64,000 nt of DNA from an uncultured Bacteroidales bacterium (GCA_900316955.1 ONEX01000013.1:1-64000); one strand, 5' to 3'. Counted from the first letter of the stretch, positions 24,495 through 35,500 are shown. Program-made: numbers and translations. The notes: generated from the sequence alone by a model not told the origin.

Positions 24495-27197
24495 TTAGTT
24501 TCTGCCGCCCATCATGCCGCCCATCATGCCGCCGAGGCCGCCTCCGAGGCCGCCACCGCCTCCGCGGCCGCCGCCACCGCCGCCGCTCATGCCGGAACCG
24601 GCCCGTTCGGACATCTTCCGGGCGGTGCCGAGGGACGGATAGAACGGCCAGGTAATGCCGAATTTGATGATCCGAGGCGGGTGGATGTAGTGATGCGCGC
24701 TGAAATAGTCGTGTTTCTTGGTAGGCCAGCCTTCGCCGGCGTTCTCCATCTTCAGGAAGATGCAGGCCTGTTTCCACTGCATGTTCAGGAAGACGTCGAA
24801 ATAGGGCGTATCCCCGTACTGCTCCTCGTGCTGGTTGTAGAAGGTGCCGGACACGAGGTTGAAGCCCGGGGCGTACCACTTCGTGGTGTAGCGGGCGTCC
24901 ACGCCGAGCTGCATCTTGAGCACGTCTTCCCGCACGATCGGGAACTGGAGGTACCAGCGGAGGTTCACGGCCAGCTTCGGCAGCGGAAGCACGTCCTCCT
25001 TGGAAGAGAGCTGGAAGAGGGCGCTGTTCTCGAGCCGGAGGATGCCCAGGTGGAAGTCCTTCCTCAGGGCGGCGGTGAGGACGCTCATCGCTTCCGGGTT
25101 CTGCCGGATCACGCCGAGGGAGTCATAGTAGATGTTGTTCGCCAGCAGGGCGTAGCCGGCCGACGCGTAGATCTTCCATTTCGGGAAGTCCAGGGAGGCC
25201 TGGATGCGGGTGGTGGACGTCTTGGAAAAATCGTTGTCCCACATGTAGTGGTTCGCGTACAGGTGCTGCTCGTAGAAGTCCGGTTCCTTGAGGTCCGTCT
25301 CGAAGCGGGCCGTGAGGCTGATCGGGCTCAGGGAGTCGCGGCGGAAGGGGAAGACGCTCAGTTTCGCCTTGCCCCGGATGAAGAAGTCCCCCGCGTCGTG
25401 CCCGGCGAAGTCCAGCTGGCCCAGGGCGTCCCATTCGAAGTACCGGTTGATGCGGCCTTCCGCGCCGGCGTACGTATAGACGGTGTTCCATTTCTCGGAA
25501 CCCTGCTTGTACAGGTAGCCGCCCGGCCGGAAGCTCGCATGCGACTGGTACCGGTCGCCGATGCCGCCTTCGACCTTGGATACGACGGCGTCTTCATGCC
25601 AGGGCTGGAACCGCAGGAAGACGCGGTTGTCCAGCCGCATCGTGTGCAGGGAGTCGGCGCTCTTGGACGGGTTGATGTAGAACTTGTCCTGGAAGAAGGC
25701 CGAACCGGCCCGGTCCGAGGCCCCGACGGCGTCCGCATAGACCTTGTTGTACACCGACCATTCGGTGGAAGTGCCCAGGAAGATGGAGGTGATGTCCTTG
25801 TCCAGGGTGTCCTTCCGCACGTAGCTCGTGTCGCCGCGGTGCTTGAAGTCCTCCAGGAAGGAGAAGGGAAGCCGGACGGACTGGTCGAAGAAGAGGGTCC
25901 GCTTCTTGTACTTGTTCGTCGCGGTCGACAGGAAGACGTCCACTTCGCGGATGTCCTGCAGGACCGTGTCCCGGACCTGCCCGTTGTCCCGCACGCCGCC
26001 GTTCTCGGCCCGGTTGATGCTGTTCCAGATGATGCCGCCGTGGGCCAGATACCGCTTGCCCAGCCAGTTGGCCGTGGCGAAGGCGGTCCTGTTGCGCGCC
26101 TTCTGGTTCTTGAGGATGCCCGCGCCGCCGTAATTCTTGAATTCCAGCGCCACGTTCAGCGAGGGGAGGATGTTCTGCGTCGTGAAGATCCGGATGTCGT
26201 CGTTGGACGTGGTCTCGGAATTCAGGAGGTTGCCGTAGTAGGCGAGTTCCGTGTACGGGGTCTTCGTGTTGAACATCGGGATGGAGGAGGCCGTGTAGGT
26301 CCAGCTCTCGTAGGGGGCGTAGTAGCTGACGGTGGACCGCGGGTCCTCCCGCTTGAAGAAATTGTAGGACTGGACGGCCGAGCCGGTCATGCCCAGGAAG
26401 GTGCCGCCGATGTCTTCCTTCAGGTAGGGATAGTCGTGGAAGTGGTAGTTCGCGGTGGTGTCCCAGACGTAGGGCTCCACGCGGTTGAAATGGCGGTCAT
26501 GTTTCCAGGCGACGAGGCGCTTGTAATACAGGCTGTCGGGGAGCCAGGCGGTTTCCAGGATGCGCGGGGTGTTCTGGACGATGCTGTCCTTGATGTGCTT
26601 GATGCTGTCCTTGATGTGCTGGATGGAGTCCTGCCGGTGGAGGATCCGCTGGGCCCGCTGTTCGGCGTCGTACTTCTTCCGTTCCAGCTTGGAAAGGCCC
26701 GCGTACCAGGCGCGGAAGCGCTCCTTCGCGACCAGCGTGGAATCGGCCAGGTACAGGGAGTCGATGCGGGGCCAGTCCAGGCTGTCGCCTGCGGCCCTGA
26801 GGGAGTCGACGACGATGCGGTGGGTGAGGGAGTCCTTCACCGCCACATACCAGCGGTACAGGAAGGGATCGGTGATGCGGAGGCTGTCCGGGACCTTCAT
26901 CGTGTCGCGCGCGAACACCACGGGCGTGGTGTCGGCGTCCTGGACCGTCTCCCCGAAGAAGTTGAAGTCCTCGTCCGAGAGGTCTTTCAGGATGGTATCC
27001 TTTTTCACGGCGGCGGCCTTCTTTCCGGTATCCAGGGGCACGGAGTCCTTGCGCAGCGTGTCCAGGCGCACCTCCCGCAGGAGCCGCACCCGGGTATCCG
27101 GCCGCACGGTCCGGGCGGATTCCACCCCGACCGTCCCGAGGACCGTGAAAGAGGCGATGACCGCGGGAACCAGTATTTCGGACCACAGATTCTTCAT
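24495..27197 (-). CDS. Large putative outer-membrane porin with glycine-rich tail
   Basis: A 900-residue protein of the Bacteroidetes putative porin group. A signal-like N-terminus (MKNLWSEILVPAVIASFTV) is followed by a periplasmic region of about 250 residues with a short repeat of HIKDSI, then a long beta-barrel with alternating strands such as RTAFATANWLGKRYLAHGG and a last strand PRIIKFGITWPFYPS. Unusually the chain continues for about 45 residues beyond that strand, ending in a run of Gly with Met pairs. I chose the ATG at 27197 because a TATATTTG box sits nine bases upstream. It probably passes small solutes. Confidence 0.8.
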   Translation of the reverse strand: MKNLWSEILVPAVIASFTVLGTVGVESARTVRPDTRVRLLREVRLDTLRKDSVPLDTGKKAAAVKKDTILKDLSDEDFNFFGETVQDADTTPVVFARDTMKVPDSLRITDPFLYRWYVAVKDSLTHRIVVDSLRAAGDSLDWPRIDSLYLADSTLVAKERFRAWYAGLSKLERKKYDAEQRAQRILHRQDSIQHIKDSIKHIKDSIVQNTPRILETAWLPDSLYYKRLVAWKHDRHFNRVEPYVWDTTANYHFHDYPYLKEDIGGTFLGMTGSAVQSYNFFKREDPRSTVSYYAPYESWTYTASSIPMFNTKTPYTELAYYGNLLNSETTSNDDIRIFTTQNILPSLNVALEFKNYGGAGILKNQKARNRTAFATANWLGKRYLAHGGIIWNSINRAENGGVRDNGQVRDTVLQDIREVDVFLSTATNKYKKRTLFFDQSVRLPFSFLEDFKHRGDTSYVRKDTLDKDITSIFLGTSTEWSVYNKVYADAVGASDRAGSAFFQDKFYINPSKSADSLHTMRLDNRVFLRFQPWHEDAVVSKVEGGIGDRYQSHASFRPGGYLYKQGSEKWNTVYTYAGAEGRINRYFEWDALGQLDFAGHDAGDFFIRGKAKLSVFPFRRDSLSPISLTARFETDLKEPDFYEQHLYANHYMWDNDFSKTSTTRIQASLDFPKWKIYASAGYALLANNIYYDSLGVIRQNPEAMSVLTAALRKDFHLGILRLENSALFQLSSKEDVLPLPKLAVNLRWYLQFPIVREDVLKMQLGVDARYTTKWYAPGFNLVSGTFYNQHEEQYGDTPYFDVFLNMQWKQACIFLKMENAGEGWPTKKHDYFSAHHYIHPPRIIKFGITWPFYPSLGTARKMSERAGSGMSGGGGGGRGGGGGLGGGLGGMMGGMMGGRN
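26580..26621. repeat. Two 21-base tandem repeats in porin gene
   Basis: Two consecutive 21-base units, each beginning GATGCTGTCCTTGATGTGCT, encode the repeated residues HIKDSI- in the porin's periplasmic region. The second unit differs in its last base, and a decayed third unit follows. Confidence 0.75.
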
Positions 27198-27205
27198 ACA
27201 ACCTG

Positions 27206-27213
27206 CAAATATA
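27206..27213 (-). promoter_or_regulatory. Porin -7 box
   Basis: TATATTTG on the minus strand, a full consensus match, only eight bases before the ATG at 27197, giving a leader of a few bases at most. Confidence 0.55.
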
Positions 27214-27379
27214 GGAAAAATCTGCCAAACTCCCTGTGTCGAACCTTTTTCCTGCCCCGTCCGGCTTCCTTTTCGCCGGTTTCCCGCTTTCAAAGTCTGG
27301 TCTATTTTTAAAACCTTGGTCTTTTTTTTAAAAGCGGACAGAAATTGGGGTTGCTTTTTAAAAAAAATTTAACGAGTGC

Positions 27380-27410
27380 TTGTTTTATTGTTTTAATTTT
27401 CATATATTTG
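27380..27410 (+). promoter_or_regulatory. susC1 promoter
   Basis: TTG at 27380-27382 and TATATTTG at 27403-27410, separated by 20 bases, fit the Bacteroidetes -33/-7 promoter well. The leader to the ATG at 27523 is long, about 110 bases. Confidence 0.7.
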
Positions 27411-27522
27411 CTATTGTTGAAACTACAATAAGCCTGGGGAGCGCGGTTTGGAAAGATTGGACACAATCCATCATAACCATATAATTTTTTATCTAATCTA
27501 ATTAATCTAACTATTCAAGCCC

Positions 27523-30500
27523 ATGCTTAAAAAACTGTTTTGTCTGACAGGCGCGTTGGCGATTCTGTTGGCAAGTTTGTGTGGCATCTCCGTCTCCGCC
27601 CAGAACCGGGCGGTCCGGGGGACCGTGGTCGATGCCACGGGCGCTCCCGTCATCGGGGCCGCCGTCGTGCTGGTCGGCAACACGACCTTCGGCGCGGTGA
27701 CCGACGCGGACGGCGCTTTCCGCCTGTCCGTCCCGGCCGGCGCCAGTATCAAAGTCTCCTGCATCGGTTACGCCACGCAGGTGATTCCCGTCGGCGACAA
27801 GACCGAGATCCAAGTCGTCCTGCAGGAGGACTCCGAATTCCTGGATGAGACCGTGGTCATCGGCTACGGTGTCCAGCGCAAGAGCGACCTCACCGGTTCG
27901 GTGGCGTCCGTCCGCTCCGAGGAACTGATGGACCGTTCCACCTCCGACGCGGCCGCCGCCCTCCAGGGCAAGGCCGCCGGCGTGCAGGTGTACACCAACT
28001 CCGGTGCGCCGGGCGAGCAGGCCCACATCCGCGTCCGCGGTATCTCCTCGAACAGCGGCTCCGGCCTCGGCCCGCTCATGATCGTGGACGGCCTGAAAGT
28101 GGACAACATCCAGTACCTGGATCCGTCCATGATCGAGTCCATGGAGGTCCTGAAGGACGCCGCCTCCGCCGCCATCTACGGTGCGCAGGCCGGTAACGGC
28201 GTCATCCTCATCACCACCAAGAGCGGTTCCAAGTCCAAGGACGGCCGGATCTTCTACAACTACAAGTACACCGCCACCTCCCTCGGCCGCTATGCCCAGG
28301 TCCTGAACGCGGAAGAGTTCATCGACTGGCACATGCGCCTCGGAACCAGCGGCTTCACGTCCCGCGACGACGTGATCTCCAGCGGCAAGTGGGACGGCGT
28401 GACCGACACCCGCTGGGCCGACGTCCTCTATGGAAAGGGCATCACCCAGAGCCACACCCTCGGCGCCCAGGGCGGTAACGACCGCGGTTCCTACTTCATC
28501 TCCCTCAACTATGTGAACGAGAACGGTATGGCCAAGGGTGACAAGGACTACTACCGCCGCCTGACCGCCCAGGTCAACGGCGACTACAAGATCAAGTCCT
28601 GGTTCACCGTGGGCACCAATACCTCCATCGAACGCTACGAGAAGGCCGACATCGGCAGCCCGAACGAATACGGCGGCACCCTCCTCGGAGCCCTCATCAT
28701 CGACCCGCTCACCCCGGTCTATTTCAAGACGGTGGACGAGATGCCGCTCAACATGCGCAACGCCTACCTGGAAGGCTACGAGGTGGACGGGGTCCACTAC
28801 AACTACCAGTTCTACCGGGACGACAACGGCTTCTACTCGACTTCCCGCATCCTGGAAGGCGACGGTATGAACCCGCTCATCAATATCGCGCGTGAAAACG
28901 GAAAGTCCGAAGGATGGCGTGTCCGCGGCACCCTGTTCGCCAATTTCACGCCCTTCAAGGGCTTCGTGTTCACGTCCCGCCTGGGCTACCGGATCAACCA
29001 GTCCTACAGCAGCGACTTCGACGAGCCTTACTACGTGAACCCCAAGCACTACGAGCAGAGCTACAGCATCTCCGCCAGCTCCAGCCAGAGCTACTACTAT
29101 CAGTGGGAGAACTTCGCCAACTACAACGTCAACCTGGGCAAGCACGCGCTCGGCGCCATGGCCGGTATGTCCTACACCTTCAACGACAGCCGCAGCGTGG
29201 GCGCGAGCCTCTCCGGCGTGGATCCCCTCAAGGGCTATGCCGAGAACTTCCGCTACCTCACCCAGGACAACGGTTCTGGCAAGAAGGGCATCAGCGGCGG
29301 TTCCCCGTCGAACTCCTCGCAGATCTCCTACTTCGGCCGTCTCACCTACGGGTATGACAACCGCTACAACCTCCAGGTGAACTTCCGCGCCGATGCGTTC
29401 GACTCCTCCAAGCTCTCCACCAAGAACCGCTGGGGCTACTTCCCGTCCGTTTCCGCCGGCTGGACAGTCACGAACGAAAGCTTCATCAAGGACAACGTCA
29501 GCAGGGATTTCCTGAGCTTCCTGAAGTTCCGCGCTTCCTGGGGTATCAACGGTAACATCTCCGTGCTCTCCGGCTATCCCTATTCCACGTCCATCTCCTA
29601 CAACGACAAGAACTACCAGTACCACGTGGACGACAACGTCCTCAGCTACGGTTCCGTGCCGGACGGCCTGGCCAATCCGGACCTGAGGTGGGAGACCTCC
29701 GTGCAGACGGACGTCGGCATGGACCTCCGCCTGTTCAACAACCGCCTCACCTTCAGCGCCGACTGGTTCAACAAGAACACGAAGGACCTGATCGTGAACG
29801 TCAAGCCGCTGGCCGAGATCGGTATCAGCTCCTCCGTGCCCGTCAACTCCGGTTCCGTGAACAACACCGGCTGGGAGTTCGAGCTCGGCTGGCAGGACCA
29901 GATCGGTGACTTCGGCTATTCCATCAACGGCAACTTCTCCACCCTCAAGAACAAGGTGACCTATCTCGAGCCGCTCGCCGGCGAAAGCGTCAAGGACGGT
30001 TCCCACTTCGCGAACTACCATCTGCACACCCGCTTCGAGGAAGGCTATCCGCTCTGGTTCCTGTACGGTTACAAGTACGCGGGCATCGGCGCGGACGGCT
30101 TCGCCACCTTCTATGACAAGGATGGGAACATCCGCGATTCGGCCAATCCCATCACGGACGACGACCGCCAGTTCCTCGGCAGCACCATCCCGTCGTTCCA
30201 GTACGGCGTCACCGTGCGCCTCGACTGGAAGGGCCTCGACCTGATCGTGTTCGGCACGGGTTCCGGCGGCAACATGCTGGTCCCTTGCGTCTATCGTACG
30301 GAGCACACCCAGATCAACACGCTGCGCTACTACTACGAGCAGGCCGGCAAGACCATCCCGGACATCCCCAAGATCGCCGAGAAGGTCGACTTCTGGAGTT
30401 CCTCCGCCACCATCTTCAAGGGTGACTTCTTCAAGATCAAGCAGATCCAGCTCGGTTACACGCTTCCGCAGAAGTGGACGAAGAAGATCCTGATGAACTC

Positions 30501-30663
30501 GCTCCGCGCCTACGTCTCCCTGGACGACTGGTTCCTCTTCACGCAGTATCCCGGCTTCGACCCCGAAGCCGCCACCACCGGCAGCTCCACCGGCCGCGGC
30601 CTGGACAAGGGTAACTACCCGAACTCCAAGAAGCTGATGTTCGGTGTGAACGTTTCCTTCTAA
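27523..30663 (+). CDS. SusC/RagA-type TonB-linked outer-membrane transporter 1
   Basis: A 1046-residue TonB-dependent transporter of the SusC family. Signal peptide residues 1-26 (ending VSA), a carboxypeptidase-regulatory-like domain (about 28-105, RGTVVDATGAPVIGAAVVLV), the SusC-specific VVIGYG motif near residue 110, the plug (about 115-235, ending AAIYGAQAGNGVILITTK), and a 22-strand barrel to a C-terminal aromatic, VNVSF. There is no STN domain, so it is not built for signalling to an anti-sigma factor. With SusD1 12 bases downstream it imports an oligosaccharide or peptide of unknown nature across the outer membrane. Very similar to SusC2. Confidence 0.95.
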   Translation: MLKKLFCLTGALAILLASLCGISVSAQNRAVRGTVVDATGAPVIGAAVVLVGNTTFGAVTDADGAFRLSVPAGASIKVSCIGYATQVIPVGDKTEIQVVLQEDSEFLDETVVIGYGVQRKSDLTGSVASVRSEELMDRSTSDAAAALQGKAAGVQVYTNSGAPGEQAHIRVRGISSNSGSGLGPLMIVDGLKVDNIQYLDPSMIESMEVLKDAASAAIYGAQAGNGVILITTKSGSKSKDGRIFYNYKYTATSLGRYAQVLNAEEFIDWHMRLGTSGFTSRDDVISSGKWDGVTDTRWADVLYGKGITQSHTLGAQGGNDRGSYFISLNYVNENGMAKGDKDYYRRLTAQVNGDYKIKSWFTVGTNTSIERYEKADIGSPNEYGGTLLGALIIDPLTPVYFKTVDEMPLNMRNAYLEGYEVDGVHYNYQFYRDDNGFYSTSRILEGDGMNPLINIARENGKSEGWRVRGTLFANFTPFKGFVFTSRLGYRINQSYSSDFDEPYYVNPKHYEQSYSISASSSQSYYYQWENFANYNVNLGKHALGAMAGMSYTFNDSRSVGASLSGVDPLKGYAENFRYLTQDNGSGKKGISGGSPSNSSQISYFGRLTYGYDNRYNLQVNFRADAFDSSKLSTKNRWGYFPSVSAGWTVTNESFIKDNVSRDFLSFLKFRASWGINGNISVLSGYPYSTSISYNDKNYQYHVDDNVLSYGSVPDGLANPDLRWETSVQTDVGMDLRLFNNRLTFSADWFNKNTKDLIVNVKPLAEIGISSSVPVNSGSVNNTGWEFELGWQDQIGDFGYSINGNFSTLKNKVTYLEPLAGESVKDGSHFANYHLHTRFEEGYPLWFLYGYKYAGIGADGFATFYDKDGNIRDSANPITDDDRQFLGSTIPSFQYGVTVRLDWKGLDLIVFGTGSGGNMLVPCVYRTEHTQINTLRYYYEQAGKTIPDIPKIAEKVDFWSSSATIFKGDFFKIKQIQLGYTLPQKWTKKILMNSLRAYVSLDDWFLFTQYPGFDPEAATTGSSTGRGLDKGNYPNSKKLMFGVNVSF
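28126..28203 (+). repeat. 78-base block identical in susC1 and susC2 (susC1 copy)
   Basis: These 78 bases, coding the end of the plug, are identical to 33215-33292 in susC2. A second block, 27850-27908, is identical over 59 bases to 32939-32997. They mark a tandem duplication, perhaps kept alike by gene conversion. Confidence 0.9.
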
Positions 30664-30675
30664 TCCGACTGCCTT

Positions 30676-32574
30676 ATGAAAAAGATTGCTATCATCAGCT
30701 TTGCCTGCACCGCTGCGCTCATGACCCTTGCGTCCTGCGACCAGTCGCTGCTGGACATTCCGCAGAAGGGCGTCGTCGCTTACGAGAGCTTCTACAAGAC
30801 GGACGAGGATGCCGAGTCGGCCCTGGTTTCCGCCTACGCCAATGTCGTCAAGATGTATGGCAAGCTCACCAGCAACACCCCGTCCTACAACATTTTCTTC
30901 AACGCCGCCGGTGACGAACTCTACTGGGGCGGTTCCAAGAAAGAAGACCACATCGCCGCGCTGGAAATCAATGAGTTCCGTTCCACATTCGAATCCACGA
31001 ACGGGCATCTCGCCGCGATGTACAACACTTTCTACGAGATCATCTACAAGTCCAGCCTCGTGATCGACAACTTCTACGGCGAGGACGGTTCCCTGTGTGA
31101 CAGCCCTGTCAAGAAGCGCTGCGTGGCCGAGGCCCGCGTGCTCCGCGCCTGGGCGCACCTGCAGCTTGCCTGCTTCTACGGCACCCCGCCGCTCGTGAAG
31201 CACGTGCTGGACGGTAACGCCAAGCCCACGAACTCCGACAAGGAGGAACTCTGGAAATTCATCATCGACGAGCTCAAGATGGCCGCCGAAGACCTGCCCG
31301 CCCGCGCCGGCAAGGGCGACAAGGACGGCGCCGTCAAGATCACCCAGGGCGCGGCCTACGCGTTCCTCGGCAAGGCCCAGGTCATCCACGGCGACTACGC
31401 CGACGCCAAGGTCTCCCTCAAGAAGGTGATCGACTCCGGCAACTATGACCTCGTGCCCGGCTCCCGGATCGGCGAACTGTTCCACATGGCCGGCGACGGC
31501 TGCGAGGAGAAGATCTTCGAAGTCAATGCCGTGGATGCCGAGAAATACGGCAAGAACGGCCGCTGGGACTATCAGGCGAACCAGTCCCTGTTCTTCCGCC
31601 AGATGTCCAAGTTCCCGTCCTTCACCCTCCAGTCGGTGGGCTGGGGCAACAACATGGCCCCGACCGAGAAGTTCGTGAAGGCGATGCTCGACAACGAGAA
31701 GGGTTCCTATCGCCAAAAGGCCTGGATCATCTCCTACGAGGATCTCCTCCAGCTTCCCTATCCGCTGAAGGAAACGACCGAGAAGGTGGTCCTCCCCGGC
31801 GCCGTGGACGGCGCGACGACGAAGATCACCTACAAGGCCGATGCCGACATGACCCCGGAAGAGAAGCTCATGGATCCCCGCCGCGGCCTGGACATCACCG
31901 CCAAGGACCTGTATGCCAACTGCGGCTGGTTCTTCATCAAGCTCGTTCCCTGGCAGTCCGACCTGAACGACAACGCCACCCGGCAGACGAGCGAGAACAA
32001 GATTGTCATGCGCTATGCGGAGGTCCTCCTCCTGTATGCCGAGGCCTGCGCCCAGGCCGGTGACGACGGCAGCGGCCTCGCCGCCCTGAACAAGGTGGCC
32101 TCCCGCGCCGGCGCTCCGACCTATTCCGCGCTGACGATGGACAATGTCAAGAAGGAGAAGTGGTTCGAGCTGGCCTGGGAAGGCTGCCGTTTCGTGGACC
32201 TCGTCCGCTGGGGCGACGCCGCCAAGGAGCTGGCTTTCCGCAGCAAGACCAAGACCCCGTACCTGCGCGACGACTTCTACCGCAACTATGACAAGTCCGG
32301 CAACGTCATCACCCCGACGGAAATCACGGACGAAATGGGCATGACCTACTTCACCATCGCCAAGGCGCGCGCGGACGTCAAGTGCGACGGCAAGGAGACT
32401 TCCGGCCGTCCGCACAAGGCCATCATCATGTGGGAAGACGACGGCTGGGGCGCCAAGGGCGGCGGTTTCCAGACCGGGAAGCACGAACTCTATCCGTTCC
32501 CGTTCGACGTCGTACACAACAACCCGTACGACGAAGCGGCCGGCACCGGTGTCAAGCAGAACCCCGGATGGTAA
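30676..32574 (+). CDS. SusD/RagB-type nutrient-binding lipoprotein 1
   Basis: A 632-residue SusD family protein, the surface lipoprotein lid that captures substrate for its SusC. The lipobox LASC places the lipidated residue at Cys21, followed by DQSLLDIPQKGVVAYESFY, typical of SusD starts. The TPR-rich N-terminal half includes KKRCVAEARVLRAWAHLQLA, and the C-terminal SusD domain includes KIVMRYAEVLLLYAEACAQ and EKWFELAWEGCRFVDLVRWG. It is somewhat longer than common SusDs. It pairs with SusC1 and is followed 20 bases later by SusC2. Confidence 0.94.
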   Translation: MKKIAIISFACTAALMTLASCDQSLLDIPQKGVVAYESFYKTDEDAESALVSAYANVVKMYGKLTSNTPSYNIFFNAAGDELYWGGSKKEDHIAALEINEFRSTFESTNGHLAAMYNTFYEIIYKSSLVIDNFYGEDGSLCDSPVKKRCVAEARVLRAWAHLQLACFYGTPPLVKHVLDGNAKPTNSDKEELWKFIIDELKMAAEDLPARAGKGDKDGAVKITQGAAYAFLGKAQVIHGDYADAKVSLKKVIDSGNYDLVPGSRIGELFHMAGDGCEEKIFEVNAVDAEKYGKNGRWDYQANQSLFFRQMSKFPSFTLQSVGWGNNMAPTEKFVKAMLDNEKGSYRQKAWIISYEDLLQLPYPLKETTEKVVLPGAVDGATTKITYKADADMTPEEKLMDPRRGLDITAKDLYANCGWFFIKLVPWQSDLNDNATRQTSENKIVMRYAEVLLLYAEACAQAGDDGSGLAALNKVASRAGAPTYSALTMDNVKKEKWFELAWEGCRFVDLVRWGDAAKELAFRSKTKTPYLRDDFYRNYDKSGNVITPTEITDEMGMTYFTIAKARADVKCDGKETSGRPHKAIIMWEDDGWGAKGGGFQTGKHELYPFPFDVVHNNPYDEAAGTGVKQNPGW

Positions 32575-32593
32575 TCGTCCATTCTTTTGATCA

Positions 32594-35500
32594 ATGACTA
32601 AATTGAATCCTATCATGCGTAATACATGGCTGAAAGTCGCGGGAATCATCGCGATTCTCGTCTCCCTCCTGGCGCTGCCCGCGTCCGCCCAGAACAGGGC
32701 CATCCGCGGTACGGTCGTCGATGCCACGGGCGCTCCGGTCGTCGGAGCCGCCATTGTGGTGGTCGGCAACACGTCCATCGGCGCCGTCACGGGCGCGGAC
32801 GGTTCCTACCGTCTGAACGTGCCCGCCGGCGCTTCCGTCGAGGTCTCCTGCATCGGCTACGCCAGCCAGGTCGCCGAGGTGGGCAACCGGGCGGTCATCG
32901 ACTTCCTCCTGAAGGAAGATACCGAATTCCTCGATGAAACCGTGGTCATCGGCTACGGTGTCCAGCGCAAGAGCGACCTCACCGGTTCGGTGGCGTCGGT
33001 CCGTGCGGAAGAACTGGCCAACCGTTCCACCTCCGACGCCGCCGCCGCCCTGCAGGGCAAGGCGGCCGGCGTCCAAGTCTTCAATGACTCCGGTGCGCCG
33101 GGCAAGGAGGCGTCCATCCGCGTCCGCGGTATCTCCTCCAACAGCAGCGCCGGCCTCGGCCCGCTCCTGATCGTGGACGGCCTGAAGGTGGACAACATCC
33201 AGTACCTCGATCCTTCCATGATCGAGTCCATGGAGGTCCTGAAGGACGCCGCCTCCGCCGCCATCTACGGTGCGCAGGCCGGTAACGGCGTCGTCCTCAT
33301 CACGACCAAGAACGGCTCCAAGTCCAAGGACGGCCGGATCTTCTACAACTACAAGCTGGGCATCAGCCAGCTCGGACACCATGCGCAGGTCATGAACGCG
33401 GAACAGTACATCGACTGGATGCACCAGGCCGGCGCGCTCGGTACCCGGGAGGAGCTCATCGCCAGCGACACCTGGGACGGCGTCACGGACACCAACTGGG
33501 CCGACGTTCTCTATGGCAGGGGCTTCTCGCATGCCCACACCGTAGGCGCCCAGGGCGGTAACGACCGCGGTTCCTACTTCGTCTCGCTCAATTACGTGAA
33601 CGAGAACGGTATGGCGCGCGGCGACAAGGATGTCTACAAGCGCCTGACCGCCCAGGTCAATGCCGACTACAAGATCAAGAAGTGGTTCACGGTGGGGACC
33701 AACACCTCCGTCGAGCGCTATCAGCAGCAAGTCATCGGTGAGCACTCCGAATACGCCGGCAGCAATGCGGGCCTTCTGGGTACCCTGATCATCGATCCGC
33801 TCACCCCGATCTACATCAAGTCCTACGATGACCTGCCGACCGGCATGCAGCTGGCCATCGATGGCGGCAAGCAGACCGTGTACGGACCGGCCGACCATCC
33901 CGGATGGTGGTATTCCCAGTCCAAGATCACGGAAGGCGACGGCGCCAATCCGCTCATCTATCTGGACCGCAACAACAAGAAGGAGAACGGATGGAGCGTC
34001 CGCGGCACCGTGTACGCCAACATCAATCCGTTCAAGGGACTCGTCTTCACTTCCCGCCTGGGCTACCGCATCAAGCAGAAGTATAAGAGCGACTACAAGG
34101 ACCCCTTCTACGTGAATGCGAAGACCTACTCCACCACGTATGAGATCAGCGCCGAGTCTTCCCAGAGCTACTACTACCAGTGGGAGAACTTTGCCAACTA
34201 CAACGTCAACCTGGGCAAGCACGCCATCGGCGCCATGGCCGGTATGTCCTATACCTTCTCCGACAGCCGCGGTGTCACCGCCGGTTTGACGGGCGAAGAC
34301 CCCCTGAAGGGCTATGCCGAGAACTTCCGTTACCTCACCCAGGACAACGGTTCCGGCACCAAGTCCATCTCCGGCGGCACCCCGTCGAACTCCTCGCAGA
34401 TCTCCTACTTCGGTCGTCTGACCTACAACTACGACAACCGCTACGGTCTACAGGTGAACTTCCGCGCCGATGCCTTCGACTCCTCCAAGCTCTCCGCCGA
34501 CAACCGTTGGGGGTACTTCCCGTCCGTTTCCGCCGGCTGGACCGTCTCGAACGAGCCGTTCTTCAAGAACAACATCAGCAAGGATTTCATCAGCTTCCTG
34601 AAGTTCCGCGGTTCCTGGGGTATCAACGGTAACATCTCGGTGCTTTCCGGTTATCCGTATTCCACCGCCATCTCCTACAACAGCCAGAGCTACCAGTTCG
34701 GCGAGGACAACACCCTCACCCTGGGTTCCATCCCGGACGGACTGGCCAACCCGAAGCTGACCTGGGAGACTTCCGTGCAGACCGACCTCGGTATGGACCT
34801 CCGGATGTTCGGCAACCGCTTCACCCTGGGCGTGGACTGGTTCAACAAGAATACGGAAGGCCTGCTGGTCCGGATCTCTCCGGTGGCCGAGGTGGGTATC
34901 TCCTCCACCTACGTGAACGCGGGCGCCGTGAACAACCACGGTTGGGAATTCGAGATGGGCTGGCAGGACAACATCGGTGACTTCGGTTACTCGCTCAATG
35001 CCAACTTCTCCACCTTGAACAACAAGGTCACGTACCTGGAACCCTCCGTGGGTCACCAGTCGGGCGAAAGTTTCGGCGGCCACAAACTGTCGACCTACTT
35101 CGAGGAAGGCTATCCGGTGTGGTACCTCCGCGGCTTCGAATATGCCGGCATCGGCGAGGACGGCCGCGCCAACTACATCAACGCCGACGGGGAGATCACC
35201 CAGGACCCGGTCGATACCGACATGAAGTACCTGGGCAGCGCCCTGCCGAAGTTCAATTACGGCGTCACGCTCCGGCTCGACTGGAAGGGCCTCGACCTGA
35301 CGGTGTTCGGCACCGGCTCCGGCGGCCATCACCTGGTCCCCTGCGTGTACCGCGTGTCCTCCGTGTTCCACAACTCCCTGGTTTATTTCTACAACGAGGC
35401 CGGCAAGAGCATCCCTGCCATCGACAAGATCTGGAACCAGCAGATTTTCTGGAGTTCCTCCGCCGTCCTGTTCAAGGGCGACTTCTTCAAGATCAAGCAG

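Larger units (their letters stand above)
27198..27522. other. 325-base divergent intergenic region (porin / susC1)
   Basis: AT-rich non-coding stretch between two divergent outer-membrane protein genes. It holds the porin -7 box next to the porin start, homopolymer-rich DNA from 27305 to 27370 with A/T runs, the susC1 promoter at 27380-27410, and a susC1 leader of about 110 bases. The leader contains a small hairpin (TATTGT 27412-27417 with ACAATA 27425-27430) and repeats of TCTAA just before the start codon. I see no open reading frame or tRNA. Confidence 0.7.

Noticed and set aside
23589-27311. Plus-strand open frame opposite the transglycosylase and porin
   Set aside because: Shadow frame; the minus-strand genes have signal peptides, promoter and catalytic motifs.
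27198-27522. Riboswitch or tRNA in the susC1 leader region
   Set aside because: Only short hairpins are visible; no known riboswitch core or tRNA cloverleaf could be drawn.
27511-32790. Very long open frame on the minus strand opposite susC1-susD1
   Set aside because: It is the antisense shadow of two clear genes; GC-rich third positions suppress stops. The translation has no domain motifs and is biased to Val, Gly, Asp and His.
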